This document shows, one piece after another, positions 47,805-59,496 of a stretch of 64,000 nucleotides of DNA (within the stretch, counting starts at the first letter, position 1; each line of letters begins with the position of its first letter). The notes beneath the pieces were generated by a model. It saw only the letters and a program-made list of their open reading frames with translations, had not been told where the DNA came from and did no database searches. The stretch spans positions 14,467,747 through 14,531,746 of the forward strand of contig VDFB02000001.1 in assembly GCA_007258455.2 (NCBI GenBank), in the 5' to 3' direction. The DNA is from Sequoia sempervirens (lineage: Eukaryota; Streptophyta; Pinopsida; Cupressales; Cupressaceae). The position numbers were made by a program, and so were the translations under genes.

Positions 47805-48285
47805 GAGTCTTGGACATTCACACTACTTTTATCAAAGTGTTTCATTCAGTATGTTCTACTGAGGGTCAATTGTCACATACACTACTTAGGGTCAATTTGA
47901 CTTAAGGCTATCTTAATCTATGCATAGGTATCTCCTTCAATGGATAGTCCATCATCCCAGATAACCTACAACCATATTAATCTACTTGGAATAAACCTAC
48001 TTAACTAGTAAGTACACAAGTTATGTATTTCCTTCTATGGATAGTCCATCATTCCAAAGCTAACCAATATACTTGGATAACCCTACTTTTAAGTATATAA
48101 AATTCTCTCCCATACTAGATGACCTCTCCTAGGAATAAACACAAGCTATACTAGTTGAATTAATAACTTAGCTAATTGCACCATATGTGTTTTTCACGTT
48201 CAATCATACCTAGTATGTAATACTTATGATAAACACCCATCTCCTACTATGGATTAAATACAAATGCACTGCAACCCATGTTCAA

Positions 48286-48392
48286 ACATATCTAGTACAA
48301 TTAAATACCTATGTCGTCAACATATCTCGTATAATTAAATACCTATGTCAAGCAAGCTTTTTGACATATCTCGTATAATTAAATACCTATGT
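48286..48392. repeat. Three copies of a 29-bp motif
   Basis: ACATATCTCGTATAATTAAA plus ATACCTATGT at 48320-48348 and 48364-48392, and a variant with TAGTACAA at 48286-48314. Confidence 0.85.
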
Positions 48393-49895
48393 AAAGCAAT
48401 CTCTCCTATTATGGAGTATTTACAAACAACACACAACAAACAAAGCATATAAATTCTTACTTTTCTTTCAAAGTAAACATTACTTTTATCTAAGTATCTT
48501 CAAGGCTAGTTCAATCCTTCAAAACATAGCATAATCAAGAAAATAGACTAATCAAAAGAAGAAGTGATCCACATGCCTATTATTGCTTATCCTAACTAAA
48601 GATAATAATGCATCCCTCTCCAACAACAATTAGCTTGATGACCAGTTTCTCACAAACAACTCTATCTCACTTGTTGATAGCTTACTTCTCTCAAACAACA
48701 ATGATACCTCTTATCCACAATAGAACACTCTATTTCTCACTCATAAAGCAAGACAAGTATAGCTGGAAATAAATCATAAATAATGATCTACAAAAGATGT
48801 ATATCTCTTGGGGAAGAATGTGTCCCTCACAATGAAATGGCTCAGTTATTTATAGAGCAACCAAGCAAACTAAAATCCTATGATTTAGGCATGCAAAAAG
48901 ACAAGCTTCATGCACAACAATTCATCAATAAGGTGGCGATCAACTAAGCTCAGACTCAGCAAAACCTCCTACAAATCAATTAGTTTCTTGACAACAATTT
49001 GAAGAATTATTCCAAATGCACATGGAGAATTCCAATTGTTTCAATGAGAAGACATCTATAGGAAATCAAACTCAGTAAATATATATCCATAACATGACAA
49101 TAGGTTTCTAACGTTCCAAATGGTGTATGAATCAACATAATAGCTTAATACATGAGATAAAGTCAAGCATGGTCTCATAAAACACATCAACCAAGTTAAG
49201 CATTCTTCTACTAGCAATATCAAATGCAAAACCATGCCATATATCACGTGTTAATCACAATGATAATCGATTTCCACTTGCACTCTAAAGCTTTTAAATC
49301 AACTTCCATAGACTTGGTCAATATCGACCTCCTTAATCATAGTCTCCATTGACTATTACTAGCCTTTAGAAATCGAATTCTAATAATAGTCTCAAGCTAT
49401 TCTATCGGCCTCCAAGTCATTCATTTATCTGATTTTGAATCCTCTTCTATACTATATGTTTTGACCAAAGAAAAACTTTCTAAACCATATATATAGCTTT
49501 GTGTTTGGCCTTTAACTCATATCAAGCATTGTCAAAAGGTTTTTATGCTCACAAACAACTATAAGAATTTTAAATGCAATGAGATACTCCCACGCCATGG
49601 CAGTATTCATGTGCCTATATAATATAAGGTTGTTGTTTTAAAAGAAGAATCAACGCTTCACTTAGTGCGCCATGCATTTTCAAGGTATATCACACGCTAT
49701 TCTTATGTATAGAGCAACACTAGTAAAAATATATAATATAAGATTTATATATGCTAGTAATGGGTATATAGTTGGTCTTGTATTATCACATATGATAATT
49801 GATCTTCATGTAGATGACAATATATTAAATATATTATATATATAATCACATATACATATATATCAACGTATATCTACATATATGTATATGTATTA

Positions 49896-49917
49896 TATAT
49901 ATATATATGTTATTATA

Positions 49918-49983
<66 letters not shown>

Positions 49984-50108
49984 ATTATATATTTATATTT
50001 ATATATCATGTGTCTTCTATGCATGAATACATTCGATACACAATTAAGTGCAAATGAGTAAACATTCATATGATAATAATAAAAATGCTTATGTGAGCAC
50101 ATACACAC

Positions 50109-50174
<66 letters not shown>

Positions 50175-50223
50175 TTACCAAGCATGGATGCTCACGTGTG
50201 TGTATATATATATATATATATAT
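49896..50223. repeat. (TA)n microsatellite arrays with an embedded hairpin unit
   Basis: Main TA runs at 49922-49980, 50113-50172 and 50203-50223. After the second and third runs comes a unit with AGCAT-xx-ATGCT (TTCTTACCAAGCATGGATGC near 50172 and TTCTTAGCAAGCATGAATGC near 50223), then GCTCAC(G/A)TGT. An inverted relative (GTGAGCACATACACACAC) lies just left of the second run. ORFs here are low-complexity artefacts. Confidence 0.9.
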
Positions 50224-50739
50224 TCTTAGCAAGCATGAATGCTCACATGTATATATGTATATGTACACATATATATAAACACTCATCAACCACATAATCA
50301 AGCATAGAGATATAAGGGAGGAACTCAAAATCTCAAATAGATAAACATCACCCAATAATGCACTCGCTAGTAAACAAGACCTTTACTAATGCAGACATAT
50401 CAGCTAAGGATGACTTACCTATTACCCACAAACTGACTCAACTCAACCATTCTAATGTGGTGTGTTTTTATGCTTAGATAGTTACATTTATCGGTCACCC
50501 GACCAAGATCTTCTCCTGAGTGATACTTCCCCTCCTCCTGGAGGAATGGAACACATACCTGCATCCACTAACATATACACATGAAATTCAATTATTCATA
50601 ACAATATGCAGTATACATAAACATCTCCAAAGTTAGAATAATGATAATTCAATAACCTTTCATTCAATTATATGCAGTATTTCACCATGAATAACATCAA
50701 CTAAGATAAAATCAAATGAAACAACATCAAATGAGATAA
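50224..50739. other. No recognised feature
   Basis: About 500 bp of AT-rich sequence between the TA arrays and the duplicated repeat. Confidence 0.6.
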
Positions 50740-51557
50740 AATTCATATTGATAACAAGGTACGAGCACCTTCCAGGTTCTTCAAATGGTGTCTCCTATTG
50801 AGGTGGAGACCTCTCCTATGGAGGTGGAGAAGGGTTCTGGGAGTGGGGCAGGTTGCTTATGCTTCTTTAGCAAGTCTTCTCCCTTGCAACTCCAATTGAG
50901 GCAGAGACCACTCCTATCGAGGTGGAGTTTGGGTATGTTGGAGACTCTTTGTTGTAGTGGATAGGGTTCTCATAGTTACTTCTCCTATAAAGGCAGAGAG
51001 GTAAGCTGGATGATAGAGTTTATTTGCTTCTTCAACTTTTACTAGAACATAGCACATGGGGGCGATAACACAAGCAGAGATCGACTTTAGGAATCTTCCT
51101 TCTATCCCAAACTTCCTAAGAATAACAAAAAGAAAAGGCTAGGAGACTCTATCATAGGCCTTAGAAATATCAATTTTGAAGGCCATCCTAGGTTTCTTAG
51201 AGTGGTCCATTAAATAGCTAATGATGTACATTCATATTGATAACAAGCTATGGGGGTGTGTGCTACCTTCCAAGCTCTTTAGATGGTGTCTCCTATTGAG
51301 GTGGAGTCCTCTCCTTTTGAGGTGGAGACATCTCCTATGGAGGTGAAGAAGGGTTTTGAGAGTGGGGCGGGTTGCTTATGCTTCTTCAACAAGTCTTCTC
51401 CCTTGCAGCTCCAATTGAGGTAGAGACCACTCCTATCAAGGTGGAGTTCGAGTATGTTGGAGACTCTTTGTTGTAGTGGATAGGGTTCTCGTAGTAACTT
51501 CTCCTATAAAGGTGGAGAGGTAAGTTGGATGACGGAGTTTATTTGCTTCTTCAACTT
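50740..51557. repeat. Duplicated block rich in the motif CTCCTATxGAGGTGGAG
   Basis: A block of about 310-330 bp occurs at 50740-51047 and 51228-51557 (488-bp period), both starting near ATTCATATTGATAACAAG. Each has about five variants of CTCCTATTGAGGTGGAGA. CTCCTATGGAG is a perfect palindrome, so the block can form many small hairpins. The spacer between the copies holds a LINE RT fragment on the minus strand. Confidence 0.85.
51048..51219 (-). pseudogene. LINE reverse transcriptase fragment
   Basis: The minus strand encodes KKPRMAFKIDISKAYDRVS, a stop, then PFLFVILRKFGIEGRFLKSI. This is the RT palm block with the first catalytic Asp. The stop stands where LINEs have Trp, so TGG became TAG. 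Only about 57 codons survive. Confidence 0.85.
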
Positions 51558-51599
51558 TTTTGTTGTGTTCATATTTCATTTGGGATCTCTAAGAGTTAA

Positions 51600-52196
51600 G
51601 AGTGTTGTGAGATGGTTGTCTCATGATTTGTTGGTTTCAAAATATTTTGAAATCTACAATAACTGGTTGGAATTTTGAGTTATTTTGTCCACCCTTGGGG
51701 AGGTTTTGGTGATTGGGTGTTGTGTTGTTGCGTTTTGGATGGTTGTTTGGCTTGTTCTGTTAGCTATGAGGTGGAATCATGTGGTGGAATAATATGAAGG
51801 TTACCAATGGACTCATGCGTCATACCATGTTGGGTGTGGCCTTAGGAAATATCTTTCTGATCTGGTTATATGGCGGCTCTAAATCTGCTAGTGCTTAGTT
51901 TTATTATCCCATACTGCTATATCATGATAGCAATGTTTTGGTTTCGTACCTACTGGACTTTGGTTAAACTCATAAATGGTTTGTGCGCTATTTTGGGGAT
52001 CAATTTAGGGATTTTTTTTATGATGATGATGGTTTTGTGGTTACAATTTTGGTTAGTTGGCCTGCGTGCCATTTTGATGTTTTTTTCTAGTTGGCACTGG
52101 TGCTATTCTTCCCAACCTGTTTCTCTGTTTCTTGTTCTGGATTTGTAACCACGGGATTAGGGCCCTTTCCTTGCTTACCTAATCAAAAACAAGGCA
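51600..52196 (+). mobile_element. Probable 3' end of an L1-type LINE
   Basis: T/G-rich sequence ending TTTGTAACCACGGGATTAGG, GCCCTTT and CTAATCAAAAACAAGGC. It resembles the terminal part of plant LINE 3' ends that run into an A-rich tail. The ORF at 51870-52148 is a hydrophobic by-product. Identification is from general resemblance only. Confidence 0.4.
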
Positions 52197-53101
52197 CAAA
52201 CACAATTTATTTATCTCCAAAATTCACATTACATTCACATTTAACCCTACTTAGTAATAGTAAATAGTAACTACACAATTGGGGTGTAACATGCTAAGTT
52301 AAAGTGTGAAACATTTTAACCGCACCCTCACCTTCTATTTAAAAAATAAATCCAATTTATTTGGATATCTAGAATCTAGAGTGCATTAAAAGAACACCCC
52401 TTATATAAATTAAGGAGTATCAACATATTTTCATGTGATTTTAGCATTTGCATCAATATTCTAAGGTATACTACATGGTTGCTAACTATTTTTTATTTTT
52501 GCATAAAGTTGTTGAATTGGTATCCTAAGAGTTTGACAAAAGGGAGAAATATTCCTAACCACTTTAAAACTCCTCTATTCATGCCATTTTCATGCAAGTT
52601 GAAAAAAATAGGTGACTAGGTTTTATATGTGAAAGAAAAAATGAAGTATCATAATCATAGTTTAGATCCACAATTTGTGCAATCAATTCTTTAATTGCAT
52701 ACAATAGTTCTACATTCATAGGATAGACCACATGATAAAAAAGTAAGTTTATTGCTTTTTATCTTTTTGTTTCACATCATTTAATTTTCTAATACATTGG
52801 TAAGTTTATACAAAATATCTAGCAAAGTCACACCATCAAACTAAGAACTAAGTGCCATTATTTATTAACTTTTTTATAAAATTATATCAATAGCTACTCA
52901 TCTTAACTCTTGTTTTCAAGATATTTATTTATCTATCTTAATTAATTGAATTACCCAAAAATATTTTTTGGTAAAAAGATAAATATGTTAATTAAGAAAT
53001 TTTAGAAAGTTACATAAATATTTTCAATCAACAAAAAATATAGAAGGATAAGCACGCACTCTACAATTTTCAAATTTCTTTGAGTACTCTTTTGGTTTGC
53101 T
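52197..53101. other. AT-rich sequence, no recognised gene
   Basis: About 900 bp. No motif or long frame on either strand. Confidence 0.6.
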
Positions 53102-53913
53102 ATGATGTGTCCTGGTGGGGGGGACCAATGGGTTTCCCCATCCAAATCAACATCTTTTGTGTCAACAAAAAATGGTGGGAATGTTGATCTTGTGACTCGA
53201 AAGGTCAGTGTAAAAGTCCACATGGCTTCATCATCTTTTGGGATTTTTACTCGGGATGTTGGGAAGTCTTCAGCTTCTCCCCTCTTGTGCCTCGATTCTT
53301 TCTTTGGTGAGGAAGATCTAGTGTCTATTGTGGACACACTACTTGACAACGTACCTTTGTTTCGAGAATAATTTAAGGCTCTAGGCCTTCTACGTTAGAA
53401 AATGGAGTGACTACACTTGGAAACTTAAAGGAGCTGTGAACATAAGTGCTATGTCAAATGGCTTATTTCTCTTTAGTTTTGTGCATCATGAAGACTTACT
53501 AAAGGTTCTTACTGGAGGCCTATGGGACTGATAAAAAAAATAAGAACTGCTTATCTTTGTGTAACTAGAAACTTAGATTCAACCCCTCTATGGACCTTGG
53601 CTCGGCTTCTCCCACTTGGATTAGGCTCTCTGGACTTCCTCTAGAGTTCTGGAATCAAAAAATATATCAAGGTATTGCAAACTCTTTTGGAAGCTTGTTA
53701 GCGATTGATAAAGTAACTTTGTTAAAATCAAGATTAGTGTTTTCAAGAATATGTGTGAATGTGGCTGTCAATAAGGTCCTCCCTTCCTCTATATCCTTGA
53801 AATCAAGGTTTGGGATATGTAATAAAGTTATTGAATATGAAAATGTTGGAATTTTTTATCAATTATGTAGGAGGTTTGGTCATCTCAACACAACGAGGTT
53901 AGTAATAGTTTAA
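53102..53913 (+). pseudogene. LINE ORF1, DUF4283-like
   Basis: The first open part (53102-53371) begins MMCPGGGDQWVSPSKS. The second (53590-53913) has TWIRLSGLPLEFWNQKIYQG, a clear DUF4283-to-knuckle bridge motif, then VEYENV-like sequence and a knuckle remnant YQLCRRFGHLNT that has lost the first and last Cys spacing. A frameshift and stops lie between the parts (53372-53589). Confidence 0.75.
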
Positions 53914-54556
53914 GCGTGGATAGGGTTTGAAGGCTTCCCCAATCTAGGTAACCTGAGATGTTAAGGACAGAGAAAAAGCAAGAAATAAAAAGTGGACAGA
54001 GTAATAAAGAAAAAGACCTATTAGATATCCCACAGGAGATCCCCAAACCTAGAATGGTATTGAGAATCTTGAAGTAAACCCAAACAAAAAACCTGGAAGA
54101 ATCAATTAGCTGATCATTCCACGTTCTCCCCCAAAAGGTTATGAAGAGGGAGAGTTTATAATAGGTCAAATCAAAGGAAATAATATGAAAGAGACTTGGA
54201 GTGGGGAAGGTGTTTCCTTGCAAGGGAATCACAACAAAATAATGCTAGAATCCTTGGTCTTGTTGGGGTTTGGGGAATCTGAGTCTCCTTTATCCCAACT
54301 GAAATCCCTAGAGGGTGTCCTAGAGTAAGATTGGACACAAATTAATGGGAAATCAAAAAAGAACAAGAAATAAGATGTTGGGGAAGACCTTCTCAGAGGG
54401 ATACTAGGGCTAGAGAAGTTTCTTGTGAGGTGGATTCCAAGAAACAAAAAACCCTCGAGGGCCTCTCAGGATAAAATAAAATAAATAATATTATAGGAGG
54501 CTTGGCCTTAACCTATTAGTATCAGGTGGTTACTGAATTTTTATCTCTATTTTATA
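53914..54556 (+). other. Decayed ORF1 tail / ORF1-ORF2 spacer
   Basis: About 640 bp, polar and charged when read in fragments. No domain. Minus-strand ORFs here are shadows. Confidence 0.5.
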
Positions 54557-55345
54557 ATGAAGATAATGTCCTGGAATGTGTGAGGGTTGAATAGCCCTAT
54601 TCCATATCATTAAAAGTTGTATTATTTATTTGAAAGTGGATGTTCTTATCCAAGAAACTAAAATGCAACAATTGACCTTTGATCATATAGTTAAAAATAT
54701 ATGGGCAACGATTGAGTATTGTGTGAGTGATGTTGATGTAGCCTTGGGCGATTTAGCTAATTTATGGAACCCAGTTAGAGTAAAAGGAATCAAAGGAAAC
54801 AACAATAGAAATAGTCTAGAAACTATTATGGAATATTTGAAGAATTTTGTTAAATGGAATCTAATAAATATTTATGCCCCTAACTCTAGGGCAACTAGAT
54901 TTCATCTTTGGGACTCCTTAAATGCTCTTATCTCAAATAGATAAAAGGAGAAATGGATGCTTGGCAGTAATTTTAATACCCCTTTATTCTCTTCAGATAA
55001 AAAAGGGGGTTTGGAGGACTACTTGGACAACATGATGGACTTTGCAGAATTCATCTCCTCTCGGGGCTTGTTGGATGTTGACCTTCAAGGTTCCAAATTT
55101 ACTTGGTCAAATAGGTGACAAGGAAACAACCATATCCACGTAAAGTTGGATAGAATGCTTATTTCTAGTGGATGGGACATTTTTTCAAAATTGTATTTAA
55201 CTACCCTTTTAATGACTGGTTCTAATTGTAGTGCTCTTCTATTGGTTTGGGAGGAGTTACGATCTAAGGGACCATACCCTTTCAAGTACAAAATAATGTA
55301 GACCTCCCACCTTGATTTTAAGGGGATCATTTTGAAATGGAGTTA
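54557..55345 (+). pseudogene. LINE ORF2 endonuclease domain
   Basis: ATG at 54557 reads MKIMSWNV-stop-GLNSP, where CGA (Arg) of the consensus SWNVRGLNSP became TGA. After a frameshift, VDVLIQETKMQQ carries the catalytic Glu. LINIYAPN follows, then a weakened GDFN site (LGSNFNTP near 54963), FTWSNR and KLDRML. This is the target-nicking domain of an L1-type ORF2, too broken to be active. Confidence 0.82.
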
Positions 55346-55364
55346 ACCTTGTCAAGGTACTCTA

Positions 55365-57621
55365 ATGTTTTTCTTAGCCCACAAACTAAAAAGGATCAAA
55401 GATAATGTGAAAGGTTGGAATAAAATATCCTTCAGAAACATCTTCCTCACTAAGAATTTCATCTTTTCTAGCCTGAAGGAGATTCAAGCAAGGTTGGATA
55501 ACGAATTTATTTATGGAGAGACTTCTAAGAAAGAAAGAGAGCTTTGAGTGGAATGGTTTAATATTACTAAAATGGAGGAAACATTATGGAAATAGAAATC
55601 TCGAATTCAGTGGTTACATGAGGGGGATAGAAATACTAAATTCTTTCATCAATTTACTTTGAAGCATAAGAAAAGAAATTTCTCTCCTTGAGGTTATCCC
55701 AAAGGTGATTTCTAAGTTGGACCTTAAAGAATTGGGGAAACCCATAATGATGCAAGAAGTCAAGAATGCAGTCTTTTCTTTTGGAGATTTTAAGGCTACA
55801 GGCCCTGATGGTTTTCCTCCTACATTTTTTCAAGACTTTTGGGAAGTCATATAGATAAATATTTTAAATGCAACCAATTTCTTTAGATCCACTAGATTGC
55901 TAAGTCAATTAAATTAAACATTTATTATGTTAATTCCCAAGAAAGAAGATGCTACCTCTTTACAAGTTTACAGGCACATAAGTTTATGCAATACTATGTA
56001 TAAAATCTTCTCCAAGATCATAGTTAATAGTCGAAAGGTGTTCTTGGCAAGTTGATCTCTGTGAATCAAAAAGGCTTTGTTAAAGGTAGACAAATCAGTC
56101 ATGTTGCTATAGTATCTAATGAATATACCCACTCTATGGAACAATGTAAAATACCAAGCATGGTCTTAAATTTGGATATTTCAAAAGTTTATGACAAGGT
56201 CTCTTGGTTGTTCTTGATTGTTCTTGAGAAATTTGGTTTCAAAGGTCAAATTTTAAAACTAATAAAAGCTTGTGTCACTACCCCAAAGTATTATATTCTT
56301 ATAAATGGATATCCTAAAGGTCTCTTTTCCTATGGTAAAGGACTAATACAAGGAGACCCCCTCTCTCCTTATCTATTTATAATAGTGGTTGACTCTAGGG
56401 AGAAATTTTTAGAAAAAATTGGATCAAGGAGTTCTCAAAGGGAATAAAGTTGGTTCTTCTCCTCTCCTTGATTCTCACCAGTAGTTTGTGGATGATACCA
56501 TTCTATTCAGGGCAACGTTGACTATTGAAGCAACCAATTGGAAATATATTCTTTAGGACTTTGTAGAGGTTTAGGACAACACATTAATTATTCTAAAATA
56601 AAGGTTTAATTCTTCAATACAAATCAATTACTAAAAGATAGGATCTTATATATTCTAGGTTTTCAAGAGGTTTTTTTGCCTGAATCCTATCTTGGCCTCG
56701 CTTTAAGCACCCAAAAACCCTCTATCGCCTACTAGAATGGCATTTTAGTAAGGATCCAACAAAAATTTGGCAAGATGGAAAGGTAAGCTTCTAAGCCAGG
56801 TGGGTAAGCTTCAACTCCTAAAAGCCTCGCTTCAAAATATCCCTATCTACTTTCTTTCTCTCTTTAAGATGCTTGCTTTCATTACTAAAAAATTTGAACA
56901 AATCCAAAGAAACTTTATTTGGATGGAAACGGAAGAGAAAACTAGGATTGGTCCTATTAGCTAGGACAAAGTTTAATCTTCTAAAAATAATGGAGGCCTT
57001 GGTGTCAAAAGGTTAAAATTGTTTAATAAATCCCTCCTTTCTCAAAATGGTTTGAATATCTTGGAAGGTAACAAGGATTGGGTGGATATTTTAAAATCCA
57101 AATATCTAAGAAATTTTGATCCTAGAAGTTTTATGTTCTCTCTAGATTGGCCTAGGGGCTCAATCATTTAGATCAACATTATAAAAATAAGAAATACTCT
57201 TAGACAATGAATTAGGAGGGTGGGAAATGGTAGAAAGATCAAATTTTGGGATGATGCTTGGAGCATTGGTTTGGTGTTGTCCTCAATTAATCAACTAAAT
57301 CATATTAAGAAGGGGCTTATAAGAATAAATGGGAATTTCTTACATGATTATGTTGACTAGGGAGGAGCTATCCCAAAATAAAAAAAATTGAGAAACAATT
57401 GACTGCTAGTCGAGTTTTAAGGGGAGGTAGAAAAAATGAGAGGATTGATACTTCTTGTAGGGTCTAAACTGGTATCTTGTAAGTTTCATGTAAATCATGC
57501 AATTAAGAGGAATGACCTAGTTGAACAGTTCACTCAACATTGCAAAGACTTCATTGAATTGTCAACTAGGGCTTGTAAAATTGTGATGGCACTGGCACTA
57601 TATGTGCTTTCAAAGACCTGA
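55365..57621 (+). pseudogene. LINE ORF2 reverse transcriptase and C-terminal region
   Basis: RT blocks in order: RIQWLHEGDRNTKFFHQF, TGPDGFPPTFFQDFWEVI, LIPKKEDATSL, KGFVKGRQISHVAI, LNLDISKVYDKVS, GLIQGDPLSPYLF, and a stop directly before FVDDTILF (TAG 56481-56483). The post-RT region has QVGKLQLLKASLQNIPIYFL and NGGLGVKRLKLFN, then KIKFWDDAWS. Frames change several times and stops are frequent. No RNase H block was seen, so the 3' end is missing or too decayed. Confidence 0.85.
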
Positions 57622-57656
57622 GATTACCTAGGTTATCCTATTAAGGGTACTCTACT

Positions 57657-58904
57657 TGCTGGAAAATCATAGAAACGCATAACAGTGAAAGAAGTAACTT
57701 GGAGCTAATGGCTATAGGTACCTACAACATTATATGTAGCTAAATTGTTGTTAACAAATAATTACTAAAACTGAATCAAAACTGATAACTAAACCTAATA
57801 TATTCTCTGGAGTACTACAAGTCAATTGAATGTGTTCATCCAAATGAACAACCATTATTGATAATCATAATATGAGAATCCATTTTAGCTTACATGTAAT
57901 TTATGAAGAAATGACTAACATAAAAAACTACCAAATAGAAATAGAACAACTATAAATGTAGTGAAGAATAGTTACCTTGAGTGGCCTGCTTAGGTGGTTG
58001 TCTTCACTTAAACTAAAACCAAATCTAAATCTTCAGATTCCACACAACCATATCAATTTGAACTTCATTCATTATGCATTTCAAAAGATCACATAAAATC
58101 TTTCTCAAAGATTGTATTCAAGAAAACCATTTTTGAACAATCAACATGTCTATAGGTTACAACTAAAACTAAGATGTAATTGATAACAAATCCACTAGGG
58201 TGAGATTAATCACCTAGATATACTAAAGACTCAACCACCAGCTATACATAGGCACTAGGGAGTTTATTCTAAACACAACTCTAAACTGAAATCATTAACT
58301 ACAACTCCCTAGATATCAGAGTGTGTAATTAAGACTGAGTTATTCAAATTGTAACTGGAAATAAACAAGAGTTCAAATAGGATTAGAACTCTACAAAATA
58401 GATATACAAAGTGGAACACAAAATTAGTTATCTAGAATCCTATCAATAAAATAATTCTTCTTCTTCAACACCTTATTAACTATCTTAATGATGCACGACT
58501 AACTCCATCAAGTGTCTCCACATGGTAGTTATTATACTCAACTTGTTTTGACACTTCCCCTATTTTGTTGTCCAAGACCTCCTATGGCTATGGGCTACAA
58601 GTTCAATTGTTGTGGGCTATAGTGTCTTCTTGGGCTGCAAGAGGTTAATCAATAAAACACATACACAAAGCTAACTACCATGATTAAATACAAAATCCTA
58701 ATCACATTCCATACATGTCCCCATATAAATCATGCAATGCTACTATATCATAACTATATTTCCATTACTCTAATTTAGGTCCAAGGTTGTATAATAAGCA
58801 TAAAAAGATAGCATAGCATAGGAATATTTCTAAAAGGATTGTCTGATAATGTTTGTAAACATGCATAAAAACATCAAGACATGGACTAATAAATGGACTC
58901 ATCA
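57657..58904 (-). repeat. Probable 3' LTR of the Ty3-like element
   Basis: On the minus strand it starts TGATGAGTCCATTTATTAG at 58904, directly after the purine tract, and ends TTTTCCAGCA at 57657 (TG...CA, 1,248 bp). No second copy is in the window, so the left border rests on the CA end and the end of LINE coding sequence nearby. Confidence 0.5.
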
Positions 58905-58925
58905 CTCCCCCAACTATCCTTTTGA
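58905..58925 (-). promoter_or_regulatory. Polypurine tract of the Ty3-like element
   Basis: The minus strand reads AAAAGGATAGTTGGGGGAG directly before TGATGAG. It is the classic form of a plant Ty3/gypsy PPT. Confidence 0.65.
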
Positions 58926-59496
58926 TTGCCCTCAAGAAAAATACACTAGAGGTACAAATTGTAATGTAGTGTAATTTCCTTGAGGTCCATGACAATATCT
59001 ACTCCCTTGGTCTACTTCAAGTAGAACCCTCTGTAAATTGTAAGTCTCTTCATTTTGGTAAGCTTAGCCTCCTCCCATTCCTTCATCTTATCTCTTGTCC
59101 AATGTGGGACTGGATAAAGGAGTATAGGTGGTTGGAATGTGAGTGGTACCCATTTAGTTTATTGATAAACAACAATATCTATGTACTTGGGCACTCTTTC
59201 AATGATAGACATGAAGTTATATACTGAATGAGGCTCCTTCCTCTATAACTTTGGAGTCAAACTGTCCCACCTTTCCTGTACATATTTATAACAATTATGA
59301 ACTAACCCAACTGTCAGTGTCTACTTTCTATTGTAGTCCTATATCCTTACTTTCATAATATTTCCTCCTACACCCTTATGATTCAGGAGTAGTAACCATT
59401 CATTTATTATCTTATTAGCATCTTTGGACTCTTCCTCATTGGAAGTGTAACTGAATTTTATCTTTTTGCATACTCCTCCATGAGTTCACCTCTAAA

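Larger units (their letters stand above)
46919..49895. other. AT-rich sequence with small repeats and a coding-like scrap
   Basis: About 3 kb without a full gene. It holds the coding-like scrap at 47523-47688 and two short tandem repeats (listed separately). The rest is unrecognised. Confidence 0.5.
53102..57640 (+). mobile_element. Decayed L1-type LINE
   Basis: ORF1, endonuclease, RT and a C-terminal region in order on the plus strand, with many stops and several frameshifts. Neither end nor a target-site duplication could be fixed. The 3' part may be cut by the Ty3-like LTR that starts at 57657. Confidence 0.85.

Noticed and set aside
49893..50355. Overlapping ORFs of Ile-Tyr repeats on both strands
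   Set aside because: They are translations of the TA microsatellite and have no coding meaning.
51870..52148. 92-codon hydrophobic ORF as a membrane protein
   Set aside because: Hydrophobicity comes from the T/G-rich LINE 3' end; the region ends in a LINE-like terminus and no start context or conservation is visible.
53885..54447. Minus-strand ORFs of 115 and 72 codons
   Set aside because: Shadows of the decayed LINE ORF1 tail on the plus strand; no motif.
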